IMG/VR virus record: IMGVR_UViG_3300021420_000031
Span: 1-63,683 of that record
DNA: 63,683 nucleotides
Direction: 5' to 3' (one strand)
Source of the DNA: a virus
Position 1 is the first letter of the stretch. Each line of letters starts with the position of its first letter. Of this stretch, positions 16,242 to 24,731 are shown piece after piece. The position numbers were made by a program, and so were the translations under genes. The notes beneath the pieces were generated by a model. It was not told the origin of the DNA. It saw nothing but the letters and a program-made list of their open reading frames with translations, and made no database searches.

Positions 16242-16918
16242 TGCTGACCGCCTACACACAGACCGTCGTGCGGCTGATGCTGAACGATCAATCGTTCAAC
16301 AAGGTCAATACCTACGATCTTCATGATTGGATCAACGTAGCGCGGAATCAAGTCGCCGGAGAAAGCGAGTGCGTCAGGGCTCAGGCGTCTTTAGCTACGA
16401 CATCTGGCGGACAAGTGTACCCGTTTTCAGCCCTAGCCATAACTGGTCAGGGATACCAGCAGGTCATCGCGGTCAGGATGGCGTTTATCGGGTCGGAAAT
16501 GTTGGATTTTCGCCCGTTCGAATGGTTTGCGGCCTTTTATTGGAATTCCGGGAGCTCGGGATCTCCGCTGCGAATGGCTCAGCAAGGCCAAGGCGCCGAT
16601 GGGACGCTGTACTTCGACCCGGTTCCGAACGCCGTTTTCGCGATTTCTCTGGATGTTGCCGCCCTTCCGATCCCGCTGGTTGACGACGCGACGCCAGAGG
16701 TCATTCCGCCGCTGTGGACCGACGCCATTTCCTATTACGCTTCCTACATGGGATTCCTTCAGCAAGGGGACGCCGGAGCCGCTGATGGCATGTTCTCGCG
16801 GTATCAGGCGTTTATGGCTCGGGCCCGGGCGGCAAGCACTTCGCCTGTCCTCCCCATAACCCAGCCGACTGACCAGCGGAAGCCGGCGCCTCCGACTGAC
16901 GTTCGTGGGACGGCGTAA
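16241..16918 (+). CDS. Head-tail adaptor-like protein, paralogue 3 of 5, 225 aa
   Basis: Same architecture as paralogue 2 with DLHDWINVARNQVAGESECV, QQGQGADGTLYFDPVPNAVF and LWTDAISYYASYMGFLQQGD. Even nucleotide identity is visible in the WINVARNQV stretch, so the duplication of copies 2 and 3 is the most recent. Coupled to both neighbours. Confidence 0.75.
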   Translation: MLTAYTQTVVRLMLNDQSFNKVNTYDLHDWINVARNQVAGESECVRAQASLATTSGGQVYPFSALAITGQGYQQVIAVRMAFIGSEMLDFRPFEWFAAFYWNSGSSGSPLRMAQQGQGADGTLYFDPVPNAVFAISLDVAALPIPLVDDATPEVIPPLWTDAISYYASYMGFLQQGDAGAADGMFSRYQAFMARARAASTSPVLPITQPTDQRKPAPPTDVRGTA

Positions 16919-17628
16919 TGCTGACAGCCTACCTACAGACAGTCAGAAGGATAATGCTGAACGATCAGCGATTCGAGAGAGTAAACAACTTCGATCTCGT
17001 TGATTGGGTCAACATCGCGCGCGGACAGGTAGCTGCTGAGAGCGAGTGTATCCGCGTCTATTCGACGCTGGCGGTCGACGACACGGCGCAGCAGTACCCA
17101 TTTTCGGCGGTCGTCTTCCCGGCGGGTACGGCTGGGGTCGCTGTCGTTCAGGCTGTCCGGGACATTACGTGGAAAATTGCGGGGGGGCGGAAGAAGGTCT
17201 ACTCGCGAGAGTGGGAATGGTTCAACCGATACGTCCTATCGACCCCAGTTCCGGTTGCAGGCTCGCCAAAACATTGGGCTCAGTACGGACAGGGCACGCA
17301 AGGCACACTCTTCCTTAACCTTCTCGACACATCGTACAGCCTGTTTCTCGATACCGTCTGTCTGCCGTCACCGCTGAAATCCGATGCGGACCCGGAGGCA
17401 TTGCCTGGTCTGTGGACGGATGCGGTGCCCTATTTCGCGGCTTACATGGGATTCTTGCAGCAGGGCGATAACGAGCGCTCGGACAGCATGATGAAACTCT
17501 ACGGCGTATTCATGCAGCGAGCGCGAGACGGGGCGACTCCGAGTGAGCTTCCACATCAATTCGCGGGCGTCCCAGATCCTACGGTCGGCAACAAGCTCGG
17601 CATTCAGCAAAGAAGGACGGCGGCATGA
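16918..17628 (+). CDS. Head-tail adaptor-like protein, paralogue 4 of 5, 236 aa
   Basis: Has the same start (MLTAYLQTVRRIMLNDQRFE), DWVNIARGQVAAESECIR and LWTDAVPYFAAYMGFLQQGD. It differs in the middle, with a basic loop (WKIAGGRKKVYSREWEWF) and loss of the YFDPVPN strand. Start overlaps the previous stop; its own stop overlaps the exported-protein gene at 17625. Confidence 0.75.
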   Translation: MLTAYLQTVRRIMLNDQRFERVNNFDLVDWVNIARGQVAAESECIRVYSTLAVDDTAQQYPFSAVVFPAGTAGVAVVQAVRDITWKIAGGRKKVYSREWEWFNRYVLSTPVPVAGSPKHWAQYGQGTQGTLFLNLLDTSYSLFLDTVCLPSPLKSDADPEALPGLWTDAVPYFAAYMGFLQQGDNERSDSMMKLYGVFMQRARDGATPSELPHQFAGVPDPTVGNKLGIQQRRTAA

Positions 17629-18248
17629 AGTATTTTAAGACTTACCTGTTTGTCGCCGCCGGGCTGGTTGCCGCCGGGACCGTATACGCCCAGACGATAT
17701 ACCAGACCAAGACCTCCCTTGATGGAACGGAATATCTTCCGGTCGCAGTTTCGGGTGGGACGCCGGTCAAAGGCTTGTACGCAACGACAGCCCAGATCAA
17801 AACCTATGTTGGCTCAGCCGCGAGCGGCCTTTCGGGCATGACGCTCGGGCAAGTTCCGATCGCCGCAACCGCTTCCACGGTTACGTCGAGCAAGCCAACC
17901 GGTACGACCGGCAACAGCACGATCATCCAAACGGGTTCTGGCGGAACGGTAGATCCAACGATTTTGCCGGCGGCCTCATCGGGAACTTCGGGGGCAGCCC
18001 GTGGCGACGGAACCACGATTACGACAGGAGCTGGCGGTGTGCTGACGGCGACCGGCGTCACTCCGGCGCTAACTATCCCGACAAGTTCGATCGCGACCCT
18101 TGGGACGACGTGTACGTCGGGACAGACCGGACTCGTGTATCTCGTGACAGATGCGGCGGCCGTTCCGGTCTACAACGCAATTGTAGCTGGCTCGGGGACG
18201 ACCGTGTTGCTCGCCCTTTGTAACGGGACGAACTGGGTCAACCATTAA
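17625..18248 (+). CDS. Exported Thr/Gly-rich protein inside the adaptor cluster, 207 aa
   Basis: A clear Sec signal peptide (MKYFKTYLFVAAGLVAAGTV, cleavage after YAQ) is followed by a repetitive Thr/Ser/Gly protein with fibre-like text (GLYATTAQIKTYVG, then GDGTTITTGAGGVLTATG) and a C-terminal globular part with two Cys (TCTSGQTGLVYLVTDAAAV). It is coupled to adaptor paralogue 4 by ATGA and seven bases from paralogue 5. A signal peptide on a gene within the virion connector region is unusual and links it to the exported set at 29-44 kb. Confidence 0.75.
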   Translation: MKYFKTYLFVAAGLVAAGTVYAQTIYQTKTSLDGTEYLPVAVSGGTPVKGLYATTAQIKTYVGSAASGLSGMTLGQVPIAATASTVTSSKPTGTTGNSTIIQTGSGGTVDPTILPAASSGTSGAARGDGTTITTGAGGVLTATGVTPALTIPTSSIATLGTTCTSGQTGLVYLVTDAAAVPVYNAIVAGSGTTVLLALCNGTNWVNH

Positions 18249-18254
18249 AAGCCA

Positions 18255-19175
18255 ATGCTTTACGATTATCTAAAACAGACTGAGGGGTTCTTGCGGGACC
18301 GTAGCCAGCGGCTCCTCAACACCGAAGATCTCGTGGCGTACATCAATCGCGCTCGTCGCGATCTCGCGCTCCGTACGCAGTCGATCCGCCGTCTGCCACC
18401 GGTGTCTGGGCAAATCGTGAAAATTCAGGTGACTGCTCCCGGCTCCGGGTACACCGCGCCGCAAGTCACGATCTCGGGGCCTGACTTTCCTTCGGGCGCC
18501 ATCCCGTTTCCGGGCGGCGCTCAGGCGATTGCTGTCGCGCAGCAAATTGGGGGCCAGATCAGCGATGTCAGTCCGTCGTTCGGCGGTTATGGGTATTTTC
18601 AGCCGACCGCGACCATAAGCGATCCGACCGGCTCTGGCGCAACCCTGTCGTGCCAAGTGTCGCCGATCCTGACCGTCAATCCGTTTCAGGAAATCTACAA
18701 TTTCTCTGACTTCCCGCTCGACGAGTTCCCCGGCGTAAAGTCAGTATTCTCGATCTTCTCCGGGTCGATCATCTTTAATAACTTCCGGTATATGCTACTG
18801 AATTACCCTTGGACACAGTATCAGGCGCTGTTACGGAGCTACCCGCAACAATACTACTATGTTCCGACGGTCATGAGTCAGTACGGCCAGGGAATTTCTG
18901 GCTCGATGTATCTATACCCGCTTCCAAATGCCCTTTATCAGTGGGAAGCGGATTGCTTGTGCTTGCCGTCTGACCTTGAGGATGACGAGGATTTTGAGGC
19001 TCTCCCCGACCCGTGGACGGACGCTGTTCCGTACTTCGCCGCGCACATGAGCTATCTGGAGCTGCAAAACTTCAATATGGCGCGAGGTATGCTAGAGCTG
19101 TACCAGCAGATGACGAGCAGGTACAGCTCTGGGGCGAGACCGAGACTTCTAGTAAATCCCTATGGGCGCAGTTAA
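18255..19175 (+). CDS. Head-tail adaptor-like protein, paralogue 5 of 5 with inserted module, 306 aa
   Basis: N-terminus (LLNTEDLVAYINRARRDLAL) and C-terminus (YGQGISGSMYLYPLPNALYQ, then PWTDAVPYFAAHMSYLELQN) match the other four copies. Between them, about residues 55-135, lies an insert carrying the GSGYTAPQVTISG beta module also found in the genes at 13933 and 19175. The longest of the set; the insert suggests it forms the contact to the tail protein that follows. Stop overlaps the next ATG (TAATG). Confidence 0.75.
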   Translation: MLYDYLKQTEGFLRDRSQRLLNTEDLVAYINRARRDLALRTQSIRRLPPVSGQIVKIQVTAPGSGYTAPQVTISGPDFPSGAIPFPGGAQAIAVAQQIGGQISDVSPSFGGYGYFQPTATISDPTGSGATLSCQVSPILTVNPFQEIYNFSDFPLDEFPGVKSVFSIFSGSIIFNNFRYMLLNYPWTQYQALLRSYPQQYYYVPTVMSQYGQGISGSMYLYPLPNALYQWEADCLCLPSDLEDDEDFEALPDPWTDAVPYFAAHMSYLELQNFNMARGMLELYQQMTSRYSSGARPRLLVNPYGRS

Positions 19176-21427
19176 TGTCTGAGCGGGGCGGTCTGCCGGG
19201 TGCGGCGCAGCCAGTACCAGGTCTCCCAAATAGCTTCCTGCCGATTACGATCGAGGGGTTTTCCGGCCTCAACACCAAGCAGGATCGGCCGGCGATCAAG
19301 GACAGCGAGCTGTCCTGGTGCGACGGCTGGATGCCTATAGCGCCAAACATGCTTAAGGTTCTGCCGGGGACGGGGCCGATCTTCTATACGTCGGGTACGC
19401 CGGGCGACATCGTGTGGTTCGGCTTCGGCAATGTGGGCGTTCAGTCGTACCTGTTTGTGCTGCATACTGACGGGTCGATGACTGCGGTTACGGTCTTTGC
19501 TGGCGTCGCGACCCAGATCATGCCGCCGGGGACGATCACAAATCCGACATCCATTCTAGGCTTCTCGCAGTGGGGCAGCCTCTACATTATTTTCTCTAAA
19601 GACCAGACCAACGGCTATTGGCTTTGGGACGGCTCAAGTCTTTTTACGTCCGGCACGGCTGGACCGATCGTCGATATTCTGGACGGTGGGTCTGGGTATA
19701 CGTCGGTTCCGGGCGTGAGTGCGATAGGTGGCTCGGGAAGCGGCATCGTTTTGACCGCACAGATCGATAATGGGGCGGTTTCTCTAGTCACCGTCAACAA
19801 TCCGGGCTCGGGCTATCAGGTCGACGACCGGCTCGTTGTAATCTTTGCTGGCGGCAACGGGACCACTACACCGATCGGGACAGCCAACATCAGTGACGGG
19901 GTTATCACAAGCACGTTTTTGCAATCCGGGGGATCGGGATACCAAAGCTCTGGCGGCGTTCAGACCCCACCGACCGTCGTTATCACCGACGGCACCGGCA
20001 GCGGCGCGTCTATCGTCGTCAACGGCATGGCCGGCGGCATCGTCACGTCGCTGCAAATCGTGTCGGGCGGCAGCAATTACTCGGCGCCGACGCTCGGTTT
20101 CACGGGAGGTGGCGGCTCTGGCGCCCAAGCGCTCGCTTTTGTCGATCAGGGGGTCATCACCAGCGTTACGATCACGACGCCGGGCTCGGGGCTTCAATCG
20201 ACGCCTACTGTAGAATTTGTCGGGGCTACGGGCGCCGGCGCCGCCGCAATAGCGACGATTGGAGCTGGCGGCGCGGTCACTCAGGTTCAGGTGCAGGCTG
20301 GGGGCAAGGGATACACGAACCCGACGTTAGTCGTGTTCTCGGGGGGTAATGGCCCAGCGGTGGCGACGTTGAACTTAATGCCGTTCGGAGTTTCCGGGAC
20401 AACGGCTGAAGTATATCAGGGGCATGTCTGGGTTGGTAATGGCGGTGCGGTCGCGTCATTCCCCCCCAGGGGGCGCGTAATCTTCTCGGCGGGCGGAGAT
20501 CCGTCAGACTTCGGGGATGACGGCGGCGCCTTCGTTGATACGAACTCGTTTGCCAGGGTTGGCTACTTTTCGCTGCACCAGACCAACGGATTTTTGTATC
20601 TAGTCGCCGATTCGTCACTCGATTACGTCTCTGGTGTCACGACGACTTCGACTTCGACAACAGCAACGACAACCTTCAACAATCAGAACGCTGACCCGCA
20701 GATCGGGTCGCCTTGGCCATCGAGTTCGACCGTTTACAGCCGGAATCTCGCGTTTGCCAATGTGATTGGCATTCACATCTCGCTCGGTGGTGCCGTTACG
20801 AAAGTGTCCTATCCACTAGATGGCATCTACTTTTCGACGGCGCTGTCCGAGCCTGATTATCCGTCTGCTGTCGCGCAGATTTTCGGTAATACCGTTTATA
20901 TGCTGTTGATCCCGATCGCAGACCCAATCCTGGGTATGACGGTTAATAAACTGCTTCTGTGGGACGGTAACAGCCCATCGAAGCCGTGGTTTACCTCGCA
21001 GCAGGATCGTAATCTGACCTATGTATCGACGTTCGTAGACTTTAACTCTGCCCCGCAGGCGTGGGGAACCGACGGGACTCATGTATTTTCTCTCTTTGAG
21101 CAACCGTCAGCGGGATTCACTAAGACGTTTCAATCAAAGTTGTTCTCAAACCCGGCGTACTGGATGACCAAGACCGCGAACGAGCTATTCGGCGTTATCG
21201 AGAACCAAGGGGCGCCGATGACGATTACGGTCGACAATGAGTTGGGCGTGGGCTCTGGAGGTGGCTCGGTCAGTGTCCTTGCGTCCTCGGATGAATTCAA
21301 CGTGTTTGGCCCCATCCCCTGCGGTCAGAATGGCAGCCTTATCGGTGTCACGGTTTCGACGACTGCCGGTGCGGCGACGGTGATGTCGCTGACGATCATC
21401 GAGCAAGAGGAGGCAACAAGGGTCTGA
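19175..21427 (+). CDS. Large tail (stabilisation or nozzle-type) protein with beta repeats, 750 aa
   Basis: ATG 19175 overlaps the previous stop, which decides the start over the open frame upstream. The N-terminal text (FSGLNTKQDRPAIKDSELSW then CDGWMPIAP) is typical of podovirus tail proteins that follow the adaptors. Residues about 165-420 hold five or so copies of a 40-50 residue module with signature GSGYTSVPGVSAIGG. The C-terminal third is beta-rich (DGIYFSTALSEPDYPSAVAQ). It probably builds the tail tube or nozzle. The module copies may be surface-exposed decoration. Confidence 0.8.
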   Translation: MSERGGLPGAAQPVPGLPNSFLPITIEGFSGLNTKQDRPAIKDSELSWCDGWMPIAPNMLKVLPGTGPIFYTSGTPGDIVWFGFGNVGVQSYLFVLHTDGSMTAVTVFAGVATQIMPPGTITNPTSILGFSQWGSLYIIFSKDQTNGYWLWDGSSLFTSGTAGPIVDILDGGSGYTSVPGVSAIGGSGSGIVLTAQIDNGAVSLVTVNNPGSGYQVDDRLVVIFAGGNGTTTPIGTANISDGVITSTFLQSGGSGYQSSGGVQTPPTVVITDGTGSGASIVVNGMAGGIVTSLQIVSGGSNYSAPTLGFTGGGGSGAQALAFVDQGVITSVTITTPGSGLQSTPTVEFVGATGAGAAAIATIGAGGAVTQVQVQAGGKGYTNPTLVVFSGGNGPAVATLNLMPFGVSGTTAEVYQGHVWVGNGGAVASFPPRGRVIFSAGGDPSDFGDDGGAFVDTNSFARVGYFSLHQTNGFLYLVADSSLDYVSGVTTTSTSTTATTTFNNQNADPQIGSPWPSSSTVYSRNLAFANVIGIHISLGGAVTKVSYPLDGIYFSTALSEPDYPSAVAQIFGNTVYMLLIPIADPILGMTVNKLLLWDGNSPSKPWFTSQQDRNLTYVSTFVDFNSAPQAWGTDGTHVFSLFEQPSAGFTKTFQSKLFSNPAYWMTKTANELFGVIENQGAPMTITVDNELGVGSGGGSVSVLASSDEFNVFGPIPCGQNGSLIGVTVSTTAGAATVMSLTIIEQEEATRV

Positions 21428-21783
21428 TGGCGATCGGTACGCTTTTCGCCTTGCCCGGCAGCGCCGAAGATTGGCTGCAATTCAGCTTCGCGAACGCCGA
21501 CTCGCATATCAAGATCGCGGCGGCCATTCAGAAAAAGTACGGGATGCTGATCCCGACCTATCCGCTAGATCCGATCCCGTGGGAAGATTTTCAGCGGCTG
21601 ATCGCCAACCCGGTCTGGCTCTACAACCACCAGAACTCGCACAACGCCCAGGACGGCATCCTCGGCATCCAGGGGGCTGACTACACGACAGGAGATTTGA
21701 GCCGCCGCGACGAACTCGACAATTTCATCCGGTTGCATGGAAACGAGCATTTGCTGGCCGAGACGATGTTGGGGGTAACATGA
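21427..21783 (+). CDS. Conserved-type tail-region protein, 118 aa
   Basis: Coupled start (TGATG). Soluble protein with text FSFANADSHIKIAAAIQKKY and HNAQDGILGIQGADY. Proteins of this size and content lie after the tail protein in several podovirus-like genomes; no function is known to me. Confidence 0.7.
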   Translation: MAIGTLFALPGSAEDWLQFSFANADSHIKIAAAIQKKYGMLIPTYPLDPIPWEDFQRLIANPVWLYNHQNSHNAQDGILGIQGADYTTGDLSRRDELDNFIRLHGNEHLLAETMLGVT

Positions 21784-22331
21784 TAGGCAGCAAGGTCCGT
21801 GTCACCCAAGTTTGGCAACCCACGAAAGCCCCGGCGCCGAATTGGGATTATGACCCGTGGGCTCCCAAGGGGCCGGCGCCGCCGCTTCCCGCAGTCGATT
21901 TTGGCGCGGTGGTGCGGCTGTCGGCACAAACGCTGCCCGGTTGGCGTGACCATCTGCTCAAGCGCATCCCCGAGGTGTGGCCGGCGATGACGGTGCAGCG
22001 TGCCGAGATGCGCGTTCGCGAATTCATGACCATGCCGGACTGCATGTTCGCCCACAACAACGAGGCGATCGGCCTCGCTAGGTCGGAATCAGACCCGATG
22101 GATGGAGCGGTCATCATCCGGCAGATATTCATGTTCTCGACAGCGAAGCGGCACCGGTCCTGGGCCGCGATGCTTCGCGTCTACCGCCACATCGAGGCAT
22201 GGGGCATAAATCTGCGGGCCGTACGCTACGAGCTGGAGGGTGGTTCCGACATGGACCGGGGTAACCTGGTTGATCGGTGCCGCGCGTATTACTATGACGG
22301 AGCGCACCGGGATTTGAGGCCAAAGAAATGA
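21780..22331 (+). CDS. GNAT-like virion-region protein 1, 183 aa
   Basis: The C-terminal about 110 residues look like an acetyltransferase fold: a strand-helix pattern around FAHNNEAIGLARSES, then VIIRQIFMFSTAKRHRSWAA and LRVYRHIEAWGINLRAVRYE. GNAT-fold proteins occur in podovirus structural modules (T7 gp13 is one). The acetyl-CoA loop is not clean, so a structural rather than enzymatic role is more likely. Coupled to the next, also GNAT-like, gene. Confidence 0.55.
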   Translation: MIGSKVRVTQVWQPTKAPAPNWDYDPWAPKGPAPPLPAVDFGAVVRLSAQTLPGWRDHLLKRIPEVWPAMTVQRAEMRVREFMTMPDCMFAHNNEAIGLARSESDPMDGAVIIRQIFMFSTAKRHRSWAAMLRVYRHIEAWGINLRAVRYELEGGSDMDRGNLVDRCRAYYYDGAHRDLRPKK

Positions 22332-23065
22332 TCATCGAACGGGTCACGTCGGCCAACCGGATCAACGCGATCCTGAACCACCCGGCTGTCCGACCGGACG
22401 TGGCGGATATAGCCGCTGGCGTGATCGATATGTCAGAGAAGATCGTCGGGACCGAGAATGTTTGTCTCATCGGTGAGTACGGGGCGTTTTTCTGCTTCAA
22501 GTTCTTTACTGGCACGTACGAGGTCCACACGCAAATCCTGCCGGAGGGACGCGGCGTATGGGCGAAGCAGTTCGCCGTGGCCGGCGCTCATTACATGTTC
22601 ACCGCGACCGATTGCGTCGAGATCCTGACCCGTGTCCCCGAGGGCCATGTGGCGGCAGCCGTGCTGACCCGATCAATGGGGTTCCGGGTGCAGTTCTCGA
22701 CGCCACCTGAATGTCTATTTCGGGGGAGGCGGGTGCCGTGCACGATCTACGCGCTTACCATCCAGGATTGGGCGATGTCCGTGTCAGACGAGGACGGTGC
22801 CATGTTTCATGAATGGCTAAACCGCCAAGTCACCGCCGGTAAACCGCACGATTCAGACCCCGATCACAATCGCATCGTCTCGATCGCGCTCGATATGATC
22901 AAGGCCGGGCAGGTCGGTAAAGGCGTGATTTGGTTCAACAGATGGGCGGCCGCGTGCCGCCACGAGGGCATTATCCTAATCGGGTTGGACCCGCCGCGTG
23001 TGCGATTTGATGCCGGGATGCTGGTGTTCGAGAACGAACAGATCAGGTTCGAGCCGTGTCATTGA
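22328..23065 (+). CDS. GNAT-like virion-region protein 2, 245 aa
   Basis: Residues about 30-140 have a GNAT-like order: AFFCFKFFTGTYEVHTQILP, GRGVWAKQFAVAGAHYMFTA, then RVPEGHVAAAVLTRSMGFRV. The last is the usual strand-helix end of the fold (side-by-side with MGF). A C-terminal extra domain of about 90 residues follows. Probably a minor virion or assembly protein by position. Its 3' end overlaps the antisense lipoprotein gene by seven bases. Confidence 0.6.
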   Translation: MIIERVTSANRINAILNHPAVRPDVADIAAGVIDMSEKIVGTENVCLIGEYGAFFCFKFFTGTYEVHTQILPEGRGVWAKQFAVAGAHYMFTATDCVEILTRVPEGHVAAAVLTRSMGFRVQFSTPPECLFRGRRVPCTIYALTIQDWAMSVSDEDGAMFHEWLNRQVTAGKPHDSDPDHNRIVSIALDMIKAGQVGKGVIWFNRWAAACRHEGIILIGLDPPRVRFDAGMLVFENEQIRFEPCH

Positions 23066-23304
23066 AGCTGTGCGTACCCGCGAGTTCGCATGCAGCGGTC
23101 AAAAATCTGCTGTCGCTCAGGTGCCGCGGCGAGCCCGCCAACCAGTCCAAAAGCGTCGGCGACTCTCGTCTCGTTCATCATCGCGTACGCGCAGGCGCGC
23201 TTGGCCTCGCGTACGTCGCCGAGTGTCGGAGTGCCAGCAACAGGGAAATACGGGGCAGCGCAGCCCGAGAGCAGCAACAGCGCGGCGACAGCGGCCTTTT
23301 TCAT
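23059..23304 (-). CDS. Lipoprotein on the opposite strand of the tail module, 81 aa
   Basis: MKKAAVAALLLLSGCAAPYF is a perfect lipoprotein signal with lipobox LSGC. The mature part holds Cys residues in CAYAMMNETR and FDRCMRTRGYAQ; such small lipoproteins with a C-M-x-x-R-G-Y end are found in phages and bacteria with unknown role. It converges with the rightward virion gene at 22328 and shares the intergenic space with 23358. Possible roles are outer-membrane receptor masking or lysis, but this is inference. Confidence 0.75.
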   Translation of the reverse strand: MKKAAVAALLLLSGCAAPYFPVAGTPTLGDVREAKRACAYAMMNETRVADAFGLVGGLAAAPERQQIFDRCMRTRGYAQLQ

Positions 23305-23357
23305 CCGTCGCATATGTGCTGCCGGATGCGGCCGGTCAATCCCGCGCGGAAGGAAGT

Positions 23358-24731
23358 ATGATGATAGGCCGTGCCGAAAGGTGGGCGCACGAAGGGAATT
23401 TCTGCTCGTTTGGCCTCGTGTCCGCCCCACTTGCTGCATTCCTTGCTACTGACGTAGGACTCGGGGCAGGGTTGGCTGGCGGGATAGCGACTGGTTTAAC
23501 GGGAGCCGCTGTCGGCGCCGCCGGCGGTGCTGGATTGGCGGGGATCGAAGGCAAACCTCTCGGCAAGGGTGCCGAATTCGGAGCAATCACAGGTGGAGTC
23601 GCCGGTGGCTTGGGTTCGGCGCTAGGCACCGCTGGCGAGGCCGCTGGCCTTCCGGCCGGGGTGGCTGATGTCGCTGGCCCAGTTGTCGCCGGTGTTGGCG
23701 GTGGTCTTGCTGGGGGAGCGGCTACCGGGCAACCGCTTCTTACGAGCGCCTTGGAGGGCGGGGCGACGGGGTTAGTTGCTGGGGTGGCTGGCGCTGGGTC
23801 TCCTGCGACGCCCGCGCCGGGGGCATCGTCCGTACCAGCAACCGGCGTCGCCGGGGCCGGTACTTCCGCAGCTAGCGCTGCGCTTCCTGGCGGCGGAGTT
23901 CCTGTTTCCGGTGATTTTCTCAACCCCTCGGCGACACTCCCTGCGGGAGCCGGCGGATCATACTTCCAGGGCAGCAGCTTAACGACCAATACTGGCGGTC
24001 TGTATAGCTCCGCGCCGCTCAGCGAGACGGTCGGAGCGACCGTCCCTAGCGGCACACCGGGAGGCACGGCCCCGCTCGGATCGACATTGCCGAGTTCTGG
24101 GATCGGTGGGTCTGGAACCGATCCCGCCGCCTCTGGGCTGGGGGCCTTTGATGTTTCGGGGAACTCGGTCCCCGTTGGGAGCCCGGCGACTACTGATTCT
24201 GCGGGCGGCACAACGGGAACTGGCGGCACTAGGTTGGACTCCATCATCAGTAAGCTGACTAGCAACCCCGGCGTCCTGGTTGGTGCCGGCGCTCTAGGTC
24301 TCGATGCGCTCAAGCAGGGTCAGCCGCTCCCCGACGCGACGCAACTCAACAAGATCGGCGCTCAGACACAGGCCGAAGGGAATCAGCTTGCCTCTTACCT
24401 GTCTACGGGAACGCTACCGCCGGGGGCTCAGGAATCCGTTAATTTGGCGACGACCGCAGCGAAGGCGCAGGTCAGATCGACGGCGGCGCAACTGGGTCTG
24501 AGCGGTTCGACGTGGGAGGCCGACCGCATGAGCCAGATCGATCAGGCGGCGTCGGCGCAAGGCGAGCAAATCGCCCAGCAATTGCTAACGCAGGGAGCCA
24601 ACTACACCGGCATCTCAACGGGGGTGTTTGAGAACCTTATGAAATCTACGTTGACGCAAGACGAGGACTTCCAGAAAGCATTGGCGACGTTTTCTGCGGG
24701 CCTCGCTGGAGCCAGAACCGGAACTAGTTGA
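23358..24731 (+). CDS. Internal virion (ejection-type) protein, Gly/Ala-rich, 457 aa
   Basis: ATG 23358 follows GGAAGGAAGT. Residues about 25-130 are a long Gly/Ala/Val hydrophobic run (TGLTGAAVGAAGGAGLAGIE), then Pro/Ser/Gly-rich linker, then an alpha-helical C-terminus (KAQVRSTAAQLGLSGSTWEA). This fits internal core or ejection proteins that enter the host membrane with the DNA. Coupled to the lysozyme-bearing protein downstream. Confidence 0.75.
   Translation: MMIGRAERWAHEGNFCSFGLVSAPLAAFLATDVGLGAGLAGGIATGLTGAAVGAAGGAGLAGIEGKPLGKGAEFGAITGGVAGGLGSALGTAGEAAGLPAGVADVAGPVVAGVGGGLAGGAATGQPLLTSALEGGATGLVAGVAGAGSPATPAPGASSVPATGVAGAGTSAASAALPGGGVPVSGDFLNPSATLPAGAGGSYFQGSSLTTNTGGLYSSAPLSETVGATVPSGTPGGTAPLGSTLPSSGIGGSGTDPAASGLGAFDVSGNSVPVGSPATTDSAGGTTGTGGTRLDSIISKLTSNPGVLVGAGALGLDALKQGQPLPDATQLNKIGAQTQAEGNQLASYLSTGTLPPGAQESVNLATTAAKAQVRSTAAQLGLSGSTWEADRMSQIDQAASAQGEQIAQQLLTQGANYTGISTGVFENLMKSTLTQDEDFQKALATFSAGLAGARTGTS

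Noticed and set aside
22998-23357. N-terminal extension of the 23358 ejection-type protein
   Set aside because: The extension is the shadow of the previous gene and of the antisense lipoprotein; ATG 23358 has a good ribosome site.
23336-24313. Long leftward Pro/Ala-rich frame of 325 residues
   Set aside because: Mirror frame of the Gly/Ala-rich rightward gene; composition is a by-product of codon bias.
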